DNA of 64,000 nt from Apteryx mantelli (Eukaryota; Chordata; Aves; Apterygiformes; Apterygidae), in assembly GCF_036417845.1 (NCBI RefSeq), contig NC_089981.1:28200553-28264552 (forward strand), read 5' to 3'. Under the pieces are notes generated by a model. The model did no database searches and was not told the DNA's origin. It worked only from the letters and a program-made list of their open reading frames with translations. How positions within the stretch are numbered: position 1 is the first letter of the stretch; each line of letters opens with the position of its first letter. Below, one piece after another: positions 10,101 to 22,355 of this stretch. A program made the translations under genes and the position numbers.

Positions 10101-12286
10101 GTAGTTTGCGGCTAACCAATACTGGTGCAGCAGCATTTTCATTGGTCTGCAATGGCAAAAATATATCACAACAGCATGTTGTAATTCTCCTGTCTGAAAA
10201 TTTGAGAAATTATTGGATATATCACAGAAATTAAAAAATAAATAACTTGTCTGGATGATGACTTAGACCAACTGCTCAGGTCAGGCAGAGTGGCAACTGG
10301 AAAACTGAGATGCTTACTCTACCTTGCAATGCATCCCACTAAGTTTGGCCAATATAAATCCCAAGACTCAAGCCAGGAGTAAGAATTTAAACGAACTTTT
10401 GCAGACCAAGGGATTGCTTGAATTCGTATTTGCCTACCTAAAACTTCAGGTTAGGTATATGGGGAAATAATTAATCTTTTGGGACACTGCATCTGCAGAG
10501 AAGCATTAAATAACATTAAAGATGTCTCTACATCTGAGTTAGACCCTTATAATAGATTCTTCCAAGTTACTGAATTTTAAGTCTTTTCACTGGCTGTTGC
10601 TGTAGATTTTAAAAGTGACATAGAGTGTTTTAGAGAAAGTTTGAACCTGCACTAGAATAACACTAGCTTTGTTTTATTGCCAGTCCTTAAGGTAGAGTTC
10701 AGGTCTCTCTGCACAGTGCATATACCTAAATCTATGCTATGATGTAGATATGGAGAACCCTGTAGCTTTGCTTGGTTTAGTATTGGTTAAGTATCTTCTG
10801 TGTTTCATCTCTGTGGTAAGTCCATGCTGCATACTGCAGTGCAGTAGAGAGATACTTTGGCTAGCTGCATATGAGCTAACACAGATACTGAAAGCAGTAC
10901 AGTGACATCAAAAACGCAGAAGTGATTTATTCTTTTGAGGAGCAGTGCAGTTCAGTCTCTAATGAGCTATGTGCTACATAGTTAAACTGTTTCCAGTGTA
11001 TGTGTAAGCCTGTTTACAGCTAGCTCAGTATCTATTGTATCACAGTTCGCAACATGGATGTGACTTTTAATCTAAGCTTCGTTATTTGGTCTAAACTGAG
11101 AATATTAATTTTTGGCTTTTTAGAGCTCTAGCCATCCTGTCATAAGGCACCTAATCTAGGCTCTGGCTTTTCAGAGTACTAGGATCATTCTTCTTTGATA
11201 TGCCAGATATATTTATTATGGTATACTGTATTAGTACCTAGAGAAGCTGGGTCATCATATCAGTGCAAAAAGATCGAATATCATGACATTGCTAGATGTT
11301 GGAGGCATCCTGGACAATGCCCTTTAAATGTTAGCCACTAGAAATAATAATATAGTTTGGTATTCTGGCACTGCTTAAGTAGCTGGAAAAACTAATTACT
11401 TCTTTGGGGCTGGAATATCACTCACATTTTAAAGACCAAGAAAAAACAGCACAGAAGAAATGTAAACAAAATGGAAAGTTCTTCCTTCCTTCTCTTTCTG
11501 TTCTTCCTTCCATCTTTCCTTCTACTGCTATTACTTATTCATTTAGTGATATATGCTTGAGGCTTTGCAGGATAGAAGTTCTTCTGAGCAGTACTGGAAG
11601 GGAGAAAGATTTCCTGTCCTGTGCACTTTGCTCTAGGAGTAGTTCCAAGGTCTTTCCATTGGGAGAATGTGAAATCTACATCTGAATAGCCTAGAGGGTG
11701 GCATATGCAAGTTCAAGTCTCTGCTCTGTGTGTTTTGTTCCTTAGGAGGATATTTCTAATACCCTGGGGGGGTATCCTCACTTTCAGGTTACTTGTTTAT
11801 GTGGGCTGGGCTTATCCTTTCATTTTTTGTCAGAAATTTTACCCTTAAACTCTGGAGGTCATTAGATTTGCATGGAAAATTTTAGATTTGATAAATAGGC
11901 ATTATCTTACAAAGACTTTTGGCAAAAAATCCAGTGAGCTCTAGACTTGGTCTGGAAGGTTTTATGGCCTAGAGGATTAATTTTACTTGCAAGAAGTTAT
12001 GATTTCTGAAAGCCATAATTTCACTGAAGTGATAGCAAATAGTATCAATAGTAACAAGAATTAAAGGAGATAGTAAGGTGACTGTGAGCTCCTTGAGAAT
12101 GACTACCCACTTGCTGGACTTTCAGCTTACTAGGTTTTGTTTGTTGCATTCTGCTAAAATACAAAGATTTTGAAATAGAAGACTTAAGAACACAGACAGA
12201 ATAGTTGTATTTTAGTATTAGGCTGCTGTAGGCCTACAAAAGACAGAATGTAATAATACATAGTGAGCCTTGGACAGTTTATGGCT

Positions 12287-12362
12287 GCATTTTCAAGAGT
12301 GCTCAGGGTCGCTGTATTTCTTTGCTTGCATTATTTGCTAATCATGAGCTCCTTTGAAAATA
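12287..12362. repeat. Imperfect inverted repeat with TTTGAAAA-type arms
   Basis: The arm ending TTTTCAAGAGTGCTCA (to 12304) and the arm TGAGCTCCTTTGAAAATA (12345-12362) are reverse complements at about 14 of 18 positions, with a spacer of about 40 bases. This layout could be the remnant of a small DNA transposon or an ancient hairpin-type conserved repeat; the family is not identified. Confidence 0.4.
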
Positions 12363-13379
12363 TGAAGCTTCTGTTGAAGATGCTTCTTACTGTGGTGGAG
12401 AGAGAAGGGAGGAGAATGACTATTGTGCTGCCTAGTCAAAGTGACAAACAACACATAACACTTTGCAGTTTTTATGCATTCTTTGGCAAGAACAACTCAT
12501 TCTCATCTGAAAAAGATTATTCTGAAGAAAAACTTAAAATACATGAGAAGCACAGAAGTTTTCACTGCATTGTCTGATGAATTGTAAATGCACCCATTTA
12601 ACTGTGCTAGGAGTCCTCAAAGTAACTCTCTGTGTTTTGGGATGAAAATTCAGCCCAAAGTGTCTTGGTTTACAACTAGCTTTGCAATATTGCATTTACA
12701 GTGGACTAGCTCTTAGATTAACAATGCTATACATGACTGCGTATGCAATAAATCCTGATTAGAAACATGGTCTTGTGTGTGGTTTTGCTTTTGACTTTGC
12801 ACTTGATGCTTTGCACTGCTGTATTGTTGCTATTTTTTCATCAAAATGGCTATGATATTCTTTCCTTGTTATTTTTGCTCCATTAGACTAGGTCTATGAG
12901 TAACAATGATTGATGTACTATTAATAATCCCCAAGGTATTTATTTTGTGAAATGGAAAGTATTTGTTTCCTTTTTACTTCATAGAGGGTCTACCTCTGTA
13001 TTCTAATGATAGTTAATACTTGCAGAAACTTATTCAGCTTGATTCTGTGGCTGTTACCTTTTTCATATGAGTCCTGCATATTTGGAAATGTGATCTGTAG
13101 TGTTCTGTTGAATGGGCTATCAAATACCTGATGTTGTTTTGGGGAAGAGTAGTGCCTATGTTGCCAGGTTATTGCCTGGACAAAAGGCAACTAAGGTTGA
13201 GTTGAATTTGTCAGTAAGTCAGTGGCAGTATTTCCTTGTAAACTTTCAGCTCCTCATAAATTATCTTTTAATAATCATAAAGCAGATAAATATTTGATCA
13301 AGATTTCAGGTCTTTGCTGCCATTCAGAAACTTTCATTGTAAACGTTTCTAAAATAGATTTCAGATTCAAGCAGAGATC

Positions 13380-13556
13380 CTTCTGTCGGCACCTGGAAAT
13401 AGAGGGGAGCAGACGTGTTCCACAGGGAGCTGCATACTGTGCTCGCAGTCAGTGATGCAGGCAAGTGGTCCGTGCTTGCCAGCAGGGTCGCTACGGCGAG
13501 GCTTGAAATCCAGGGAAGCATGCTGCACGCGTTCAACATGCCGCAGGTAAAGATCA
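13380..13556. other. CpG-bearing exon-like patch, function unknown
   Basis: Within AT-rich intron 1 this stretch has about ten CpG dinucleotides and higher GC, and ends CCGCAG followed by GTAAAG at 13546, a plausible donor. Open frames exist on both strands here (plus strand from about 13415, minus strand 13557-13324), but neither peptide resembles a family I know. It could be an alternative 5' exon, a small regulatory element or a transposon fragment. Confidence 0.25.
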
Positions 13557-14867
13557 CATCACGTGCACTCTTAGCAGTACAGTGCTATTCCAGAATGGTA
13601 AATGCTTGTGAAGGGTCACATTGATGAAGCTGTTGCTGTCTTACGCGTTTCTGGCCTGCTTGCATCAGCCAGCTTTCTTTTCATAATTCCTGGGCTGAAT
13701 TTGTCATCATCTTGTTCCAGTTTTGGCAGGGTCGTTCACTGGCTGATCCTACAAGTTAAAGTGGCTGACCTTGTATCCCACAATAAATAGTTGTGGCACA
13801 CTAAAACATGAGGGATCTTCTGAGGTTGAGAAGTGCTATCCTTTGGAGGTAAAGTAGTACCCTCCTTAGTGATTTTAATAACTAGCAATATTTTTAGAAG
13901 AAATCCTTTCATTGTAGCTGTTAAGAAATGCAGGTTGGAAGCTAGGATCTCATGCTGAATGTTTTCAAAGGCTATGTAGCACATCATTTTCTGGTCGTGG
14001 GATGTTACCTGTGACCCCAGAAGCCAGAGACCACCAGTAGTGGCATTGATCCATACTGCACACATTGTGCATCTGCATTGTGCACACTTGAGAGGAGTAT
14101 AGTGATGATAAAGCTAGTCTATATTGGGTGTCAGGCTTTTCTGGTTTTGTTTTGTTGCTGAGTTCTGGCAGTTTTGGAAAGTGAAATCTAAGTATTTGAG
14201 AGGGATTGCAGAAAAGAGGAGAAGGCACAACAGGAGGTTAAACTCTAGCAAGTTGTGCCCTGAAGTGTTAGAGCTATGACTAATGTGCGTATAACAGTGA
14301 TCACATGCTAGACATTAGACATTTTGTGCAGTGGACTATTAGCGTTCCATAAAGAAACTGGAAGATATGCAGTCGTATGTATTTATTTGAGAGGAGTAGC
14401 CAAACCATCTGCTGGTGTGTGAATGTTGATTAGAGGAAAAGTTGGATCTTATTTTCACTTTTTTTTTTTTAATGGTCCAGTATTCAAGATGATACTGTCT
14501 GTGTTACTAAACCACATTTGGAAATAGCCTCCCACAATGCCAGAAGATGCTTAATTATATTGGGTATGATTAAAAGGGATCTCCAGCTTTGTCTGAGGTA
14601 GCTTCCTCTACCTGAGAGTTATGCATGCTTGCTTGTCATTCCTACTGTTGTCTCCTCCTTTTCCTGGTGTGCACCTGGTGATTTATGGAGGGACCACAGC
14701 TTGTGAGACCTGTGCCTTAGTAGTCCGGATGCGTTGATGCAACTTCTATTTTAGGCTTTGTTTGCTTGGTGCCCTAGTGCGCTTGCCATCTTGAGTCTCA
14801 CCCTCCCATGCTGCCTTTTGTGTGACGCTCTGGGATGTGTTGCCAGGGTAGAGGCATGTTACCCTTG

Positions 14868-14966
14868 TGGTACAGGTGAGAACACTGCACGTGCAGCGCA
14901 AGAGTGGCTTTTACAGGATTAGGTAATGAGTCAGTAGCAAGGTCAGGAAAGGAATTATATCTGCTT
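14868..14966 (+). mobile_element. MIR-like SINE fragment (tentative)
   Basis: The run TACAGGTGAGAACACTG, then about 50 bases later AGTCAGTAGCAAGGTCAGGA, follows the order of the MIR consensus as I recall it (a TTACAGATGAGGAAACTGAG-type block, then CTAGTAAGTGGCAGAGCCAGGATT). The match is diverged and interrupted, as expected for an ancient amniote SINE. A consensus alignment would be needed to confirm it. Confidence 0.35.
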
Positions 14967-17901
14967 CATAATCTACTTCCATCCTTCTTGCGTCTCAAAC
15001 AGATTACCTTTTTGTGTTTCTTTTGCCTGTGTATAAAGAAATCCAAATAAGGATAATGAGAACTACACATATGTAGACAAGAGAAAATGAACCTTGTAAA
15101 TTTTCTTCGCAGTGTGTGAGGTTGGCAAGGAGTCTCCGGTATATACCTATAGCTTTGGATCACTGCAACTTCTGAAGCCAGATTTCTTTTAGCTGGCCCT
15201 CATAATGTCTCCCTAGGAGGAATTCTCATTTGTCTAGTAGTACTGTTAAGCCTGTAACTTTTGCTCCATGGAGATGCTAATTAAGGTCTTTGCTTCTGCC
15301 CGGCTACCACCTTTTTCATGAAACCTATTCAACTTAGTGTCTTTGAAGGGTTTCCCTCTCTTTTAATTTTAATTGAAATTAATTCGACTGGACAAAAACA
15401 TTTATAGACATTATGGATGTGTAAACCTCAGTTCCTTAAGGAACCAGGCAAAAACCCCAGTATACAGATACTGAACTATCTGTGAAGGAATCTGAAAGCT
15501 GAGTGCTCTGGTCAAATTTTATCACAGAACCACTATGGAAATGAGAATTTTTCCTGAAACTTTCAGAGATATACTTGTTCATTGCTTTGTCTCTTGTATT
15601 CTTATGCAAAGTGTAACATCAGGATAAATGCTTGGCACGAGACAGAGAGAAGAAAAGCTTAAATGCTACTTTTCTGACAAGAGAACTAAATATTTAGAAT
15701 TTCATTTTTCTTGCATGGTATGATTTGTTTCCCATTCTAGAAAATTAGCAACCAGAGGCTGATATCAGGCATTTCTGTCCACATTTTACCCACAGTTTAG
15801 TTGAAAATGTTTCATAAGATGGAGTTAGTGGGCTTAGAAGTGTGTGCACTGATAGAGCTCTATAGGGAGCTTCAGCCCCCAATGGAGAATTGCTTTTACT
15901 ATAATTGTTGCTAACAGGCGTTATAGCAGGTGAAGTGGAATGATTGAAATGGCAACTTCAGTTGCATATTAATAAAAAATGAAAAGTATGGTGAAAAGCC
16001 CTTTCCTGTAATGGTTTGCTACTAATGTCGCAGCACCTGAACAGCTCTTTGTTCACTAAAAACCCTGTATGTCTTATTCTTCCATCCTTCACTCTCAACA
16101 AGTTAAATGCAAGCTTATGACAGCATATCAGCAAATAAATTGATGTGTGTTTTATTGTGCTTTTTATATCTACAAAGAAAAAGTGCTGATGAACTTTTCT
16201 ATTTGCTGTTTGTCAATACAGTCTTACTCTGGCAGTTAGACTGATCTATTTCAGTTGTGATCATTTTAGTTCCATAAAACCAAACATGATTTATCTCTAG
16301 ACTTCTTCAAAGATACACTGGAGCAAATGAAATTATGCTTGTTTCCTTTGTTGAAAAATGGAAGGCACAAAAGCCTAGGACCTGTAGTGTCTTGAATTAC
16401 CTCAAGACCTATTTATGTCGTGCTTGAACAAATCTGCTACAAATAGCATGGCTCATATCAGTGATATCTCTCTAAAGCTATGCAGTTTTTGAAATTAGAA
16501 GTAGAGGTGATTTTGTATAGACTTTAAAATTAAAATATTTGGGCTGGGAAACAGTTTGTGCTTTCTCTGAATACATGGAAAGTAATAAATGACATTTAAA
16601 AAAATCTAGATTCTGGATATTCTTTCTATCTTGAAACTATTATTGGCTCCATGTAAACACTTAGGAAACAGCACTTCTCATAATAAAACTGAGACTTGAA
16701 GATTTATTTAAGCTCTGTTCCCTGAATCTGTGGATTGAAATTCAGTGTAGGACTACTTGCCTTTCCCGTAAAAAAAACAAACAGAAAGGTGATAAGAAAT
16801 AAATAATAATAAAAAAAACCCAGTCACATCCAATTTACTGTATGTCTGAAAGTTTTTGGAATGTTTTCAAAAAGGAGAGTGTGTCTATTTTATGTGGTAA
16901 GGAAAGATTCAGCAGTTTTTCCTATGTTATTTCTGGCCAGTACACTTATTTGTCTCTCTGCTGTTTAATAATGTGCCTATATCTTAGTGAAAAGAAAAGA
17001 AAAAGACAAGGGAGACAGATTTTGTCTAATTAGTAAATGAACTGCAGTGTTTTCAGGATCTGTATTTAGCATGAAAACACCCATTAGAATTGCAGATTTT
17101 GCTTTGCGCTTTGTTCCTAGGAACTGATAAACGTACAATTTGCAATCCTATATAATTATAATCTGAATCTAGAGAACTGTAATTTCTACCAATATCTAGA
17201 ATATATCATTTGAGTGCAAATTTTCAGTACGCTATGTGCAGGGATTAACAGCACAACCTTAATGAGAATTACTCTGTCTAATTCCTTGGATACCATGCTG
17301 GTAATGTGTCCCCTTTATCCATTTGAGAAGTCAAATTATACTGAAAATTTGTAGTTCAAAAGAATGCTTTGATTTTATATGATAGCTATCGTTTGGTTTA
17401 TAAAACATGATACCCTATTTGCTCAGAATTTTTCAAATGATTATAAGAGAAAAATAATGCTTAAATAATGTAAGAGAAGAGATTAAAAAATAGACTGTCT
17501 TTGATCTAATGCCTTTGGATATGTTACAGTTTAGGGATGATGATAACTGCTTGCAGATTAAAAAAAACGTCTAGAGTTGACACACCTTTTTTTTTTAAAT
17601 CCTAATTTTTTATGCATCTATTGTTTTAGAGAAAAGCATACTTTTCTTCCATGTAAAATATTTGAGCAAATTTTAGAAGTTTTTGTAACAACTCATCAGA
17701 AAAGGCATCTTGCTTTTTTCATCTATTTTTTTTTCTTCTTGGTTACTGTTTGATGGAACTGGTGAATACTTGACATGCAGTTCAGAAAACAAAGGTAAAA
17801 ATCGAAAGATGTGTTTTCAGCCTTTTCCTTTAGTGTTCCCAATTTCACATCCTGTAAGCTTTTATTTTGCAGATCCATAGCCATTGTGCAGTCCACTGCT
17901 T

Positions 17902-17933
17902 ATAAATATTGCCATCTGAATGGCAATATTTAT
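17902..17933. repeat. Perfect 14-bp hairpin, 4-base loop
   Basis: ATAAATATTGCCAT (17902-17915) and ATGGCAATATTTAT (17920-17933) are perfect reverse complements around the loop CTGA. One further U-G pair is possible in RNA. The stem is short for a microRNA precursor, so it is listed as a structural repeat. Confidence 0.85.
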
Positions 17934-19850
17934 GTCTGGCAGTAACAAGTTTATTGGATCCTTTTGAGTGACAGAACCCTTAAACTTAGTTAAGTGGCAT
18001 GCATGTATTAGTTCCCGTTTTCAGTATTCCTCAAATATTCTGAAGAATGTGTTCAAGAGTCTGAAATGTCTTGCGTGGGTGACCTATGGAAAGCCTCATA
18101 CGGTAGTACTCAGGCTGATTATGTAAAGATTTTTTTCAAGTGTAGAACAATGATTTGGAAAGGGTAGTTGCAGTTAGAAATAGGAATGAGTTGGGTCATG
18201 AGAATTAACTCCTAATTTTACAGATTTTATCTGCCAGTTTATATATATATATGTATTTTAAGTATGAGAAAATAGTAACTAGGATGTCTTCTTTGTAGTG
18301 ATTAAGGTAATGTCTTGTCCAGGTTTCTGTTGAGAATTTTAAGCTGGGCAGAGCAGATAATGGAGTACTTTAACAAGTTATAAAGCTTCTTAGTAATGTC
18401 ATGCTTTCTTGTGTGTTTCCATTTATGTCTCACTGCAGCAAGGCATTCCACAGAGCCTTGTTGCTCCCCACAATACACTAAAAAGTTTTGAGAGAACAGT
18501 CCAGAGTAATTATTAGTCTAAGTGATAACTTCATTGGAGGCACTCTGAGAGAACCAAATGAAGACAATTTGGTAATCCTAATCAGAGGTAGCATTTCCAG
18601 GGTGTTTTGGTTGTCTTGTTTCTGAAAATATTAATGGGACACTCCAGGAATGGTAGTAGTTCATATAGTATATCTTGTATAACACTGGGGAAGATCCCTG
18701 GGAGTAATCCCCCTCTGCATTTTACATACTCTGCCTTCTGTAGTTTCCCCTAATTTTCAATTTGCACTAGGAAAGACTGCTGGCAACCTTGAAGACAAAA
18801 GCTTTGCATGAGGAAGTGTCAGAAATGGAATCAAAAGATCATGGAGTAGATTTCTTTTATCTGTTGGAATTTTCCGAATGGACAAACACTGTTTTGGATT
18901 GTAGTTTTGTGACACAGTTTTGATAATAGAAATGGGAGACACAAATAATCTTGATGAAATCTGTTAGCTGAGCACCTGGAATGGTCCTATTGCGTTGCAT
19001 GAGAAGAGCCCAGGCTCATTTGGTCTTCCTAATATTGTTTCCTCCAGTACGTTTATTTAGGAAAAAGGTGCCACATGATTCCAAAATTTAGCAAAAATGG
19101 TCAAAGACTAGTCAAGAAAACATAAATTCAGGACTAATATGATTCATAATGGAAATAAAAATAAAAGTACTCCTATAGCAAATACTTGTTCTGTTTTAAT
19201 TTTGCCTTATTTATTTGAAGTATTTAAAATAGACATGCATATAAATTCAAATTCATGAGCACAGTTAATAGTTATGAATATGTGGTGATTAGAATTTATA
19301 CAATGTATGTATTTTAATATACAACAAAAAGTGGTATGTTGTATAACAATGTTGAGACTGTTACTAAGTGCAATACTTCCAAGTACTTAAAAATGCTGTG
19401 AATGCATTTGGTTATTAAAGGGACTATTTTTTGCCAGTCTGAAACACAAATATGTATGCCAGCGTAGTTGGGGTTAAATAAAGTATGGTCAGATTGCAGT
19501 AGTATGTGCTATAATAGCACAAGTTATGGTTTTATCCTAAAATATGTAAAAAAAAAATAAAAATCATTGCTTTTCATAACATGTCCCATGAAGTTAGATT
19601 CTATGTAATATTACTTCTTATGCTCCCCCCCGTTTATTTTCTCTTTACAAATGTTTTTACTAGTAAATGTCGGAAACTGGCACAGGCTGAAATTTGCCTG
19701 GGTTCAGCTTTGGTGACTGGTAGTTACACAAAAAAGGGGAGATAGTCACTTATGTAAGAAAAGAAATGATGATATGCCTCAAAATAATGTATAGTTTTAC
19801 TCTTCCCCCCATAGGGAGTGAGTGATAAATGAGGCAACTTTAGAGGCTGC

Positions 19851-19868
19851 GTGCCACAGCTGTGGCAC
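19851..19868. promoter_or_regulatory. 18-bp perfect palindrome centred on an E-box
   Basis: GTGCCACAGCTGTGGCAC is its own reverse complement, with the E-box CAGCTG at the centre. It sits in a small GC-rich pocket (about 19840-19975) of otherwise AT-rich intron. CAGCTG is bound by proneural and myogenic bHLH dimers, so an intronic enhancer is possible; only the palindrome is seen directly. Confidence 0.4.
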
Positions 19869-20989
19869 TCTGCCTGGCGCTTGTGCGGCTGCTGGTGCCT
19901 GCTCTCCAGCACTGCCTGCCGACACAGTGCCCTGGCTGCCTTGCAAAGGGAGTCATTTGCTGCCGACGGAGGTGAAAGCTATACCTAAGGTCTGATGGCT
20001 AAAGTTGTGGTGCATGGTATCTTAATAATCTTAAACACCTAGAAGGTCTAATGCAGGGTGGACATTTTGTTAACTGTATGATAGTTTAACAGTTTTGCTT
20101 TCTGCATTTTTAGTAATTCCAGCTACCATATGGTTGTCTTGCATACTAAAACACAGAATTTGCTGATCTATTGCCTTAAAATGCTTCATGGAGAAAACTT
20201 GTTGCTAGAAAAGTTTTATTGGGGTAAATTCCTTTGGAAATTTCCTTGGTAGCTTGCCTGCCTATCTTCTCAGCCACCTGGGTGATAACAGGACCCATGT
20301 CCCATGTGCTTCTCTCTCAGGACTCGCTAGTTGCCTTCATTCCTGGGGCTTCCACGTTGCTGGTTTTGGCAGTCTGGCAGGTGGATAGGCTTAGGATTAG
20401 AGATCCCAGGGCTGCCAGGAACTCAGTCTGTTCCACGGATAGTTTGAAAGCTTTTGATTTCCTTTCAGAATTAGAGCAAACTTCAGTGTTAGGACATCAG
20501 ATTTCAAAATCTGGAGTCATTCAATCTCATGGAATGGCTTTTCCTTGACCAGTCCTATGTAGTGACAGTAATCTGCCACAGCCCTGTGGGGTAGACCCCT
20601 CCGCAGCTTGCCCCAACCAGGATTACTGAGCGGCAGACGAGAACATAGGATGGACTCACGGGTTTAATTCACGTCTGCTGCACTGAGAAGCCTCTGCACG
20701 TAAATGTCACTCCTTCATGGTTGTCCTATATACTGGATCATATACTGTGAAGGAATTGCACACTATGCGATGCCATTTGAACATCCACCATGTCGTCATT
20801 CACTGTAAACTCCCTGAACAATGATTGACTTAGGTAATGAGAAAGACCAGCTTTCACAGGTCAGTCATTAATATTCTCACTGTGAGCAAAGCTCCCATGT
20901 TGGTTTTCTGCCACTGTTTCTCAGTAGCTGTTTCCTTCACAGGTACAGAAAACTTTTCTGCCCACATCGTAAAGTTTCCTGTTGTAGTT

Positions 20990-22355
20990 TCCCAGGAAAC
21001 TACAGGCCAGTCAGCCTCACCTGCATCCCCGGAAAGGTGATGGAGCAGCTCATCCTGGAGGCCATCTCCAAGCATGTGGAGGACAAGAAAGTGATCAGGA
21101 GTAGTCAGCATGGCTTCACCAAGGGGAAATCATGCTTAACCAATCTGATAGCCTTCTCTGATGGAATGACTGGCTGGGTAGATGAGGGGAGAGCAGTGGG
21201 TGTTGTCTACCTAGACTTCAGCAAGGCTTTTGACACTGTCTCCCATAACATCCTCATAGACAAGCTCAGGAAGTGTGGGCTGGATGAGTGGACAGTGAGG
21301 TGGATTGAGAACTGGCTGAACGGCAGAGCTCAGAGAGTTGTGATCAGTGGCACAGAGTCTAGTTGGAGGCCTGTAGCTAGCGGTGTCCCCCAGGGGTCAG
21401 TCCTGGGTCCAGTCTTGTTCAACTTCTTCATCAATGACCTGGATGAAGGCACAGAGTGCACCCTCAGCAAGTTTGCTGACGATACAAAACTGGGAGGAGT
21501 GGCTGATACGCCAGAGGGCTGTGCTGCCATTCAGAGAGACTTGGACAGGCTGGAGAGGTGGGCGGAGAGGAACCTCATGAAGTTCAACAAAGGCAAGTGC
21601 AGGGTCCTGCACCTGGGGAGGAATAACCCCAGGCACCAGTACAGGTTGGGGGTTGACCTGCTGGAAAGCAGCTCTGCGGAGAAGGACCTGGGAGTACTGG
21701 TGGACACCAAGTTAAGCATGAGGCAGCAATGTGGCCTTGTGGCCAAGAAGGCCAATGGTATCCTGGGGTGCATGAGGAAGAGTGTTGCCAGCAGGTCGAG
21801 GGAGGTGATTGTCCCCCTCTCCTCAGCCCTGGTGAGGCCACATCTGGAGTACTGCGTCCAGTTCTGGGCTCCCCAGTACAAGAGGGATGTGGCACTACTG
21901 GAGCAAGTGCAGCGAAGGGCCGCAAAGATGATGAGGGGACTGGAGCATCTCTCTTATGAGGAAAGGCTGAGAGAGCTGGGCCTGTTTAGCTTGGAGAAGA
22001 GAAGGCTGAGAGGAGATCTTATCAATGTGTACAAGTATCTGAAGGGAGGGAGTTGAGAGGATGGGACCAGACTCTTTTCAATGGTGCTGAGCGACAGGAC
22101 GCAAGGCAACGGGCACAAACTGAAACACAGACAATTCCATCTGAACATGAGGAAAAACTTTTTCACTGTGAGGGTGACAGAGCACTGGAACAGGTTGCCC
22201 AGAGAGGTTGTGGAGTCTCCTTCTCTGGAGATATTCAAAACCCGCCTGGATGCAATCCTGTGCAATGTGCTCTAGGTGACCCTGCTTGAGCAGGGGGGTT
22301 GGACTAGATGATCACCAGAGGTCCCTTCCAACCTCAGCGATTCTGTAATTCTGTG
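20990..22355 (+). mobile_element. CR1 LINE, 5'-truncated, sense orientation
   Basis: This CR1 non-LTR retrotransposon is truncated inside the reverse transcriptase region, at the [10 protein letters not shown] segment. It runs through the end of ORF2 and the 3' UTR. The 3' end reads GGACTAGATGATC, GGTCCCTTCCAACCT, then GATTCTGTAATTCTGTG at about 22339-22355, the short octamer-type tail diagnostic of CR1. Truncation at the 5' end is normal for CR1 insertions. It is inserted in the sense direction in TUB intron 1. Confidence 0.95.
20992..22275 (+). pseudogene. CR1 ORF2 reverse transcriptase fragment with one nonsense codon
   Basis: The frame covers the reverse transcriptase core and C-terminal region of CR1 ORF2. 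Counting from codon 21037, motif A is LDFSKAFD (about residues 59-67), motif B is [12 protein letters not shown] (about 117-128) and the catalytic FADD is 146-149, with the two aspartates intact. The C-terminal [19 protein letters not shown] segment is also present. The frame is open from 20992 to 22053, has TGA at 22054-22056, then resumes in the same frame to a TAG at 22273-22275. The endonuclease domain and ORF1 are missing, so the copy cannot move. TGA probably arose from CGA by CpG decay; this is inference. Confidence 0.92.

Larger units (their letters stand above)
2162..20989 (+). other. TUB intron 1, first part (to the CR1 insertion)
   Basis: The first kilobase is the rest of the CpG island, with a 77-codon frame at 2905-3138. 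After that the sequence is AT-rich intron with no coding exon that I can support. Items noted separately are a dispersed 45-base repeat pair (4206 and 7097), hairpins (7002, 17902), an imperfect inverted repeat (12287), a CpG-bearing exon-like patch (13380-13556), a MIR-like fragment (14868) and an 18-base palindrome (19851). The 20230-20990 stretch is somewhat GC-richer and may be decayed transposon, but I could not classify it. The whole intron runs to 33333. Confidence 0.85.

Noticed and set aside
12263-12577. 104-codon plus-strand frame
   Set aside because: Starts at a non-ATG codon, overlaps an inverted repeat, and the protein resembles no family.
20234-20548. 104-codon plus-strand frame upstream of the CR1
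   Set aside because: No splice signals in useful positions and no recognisable protein; likely chance in decayed repeat sequence.
21330-21959. Frames on other strands and phases over the CR1
   Set aside because: Shadows of the reverse transcriptase frame.
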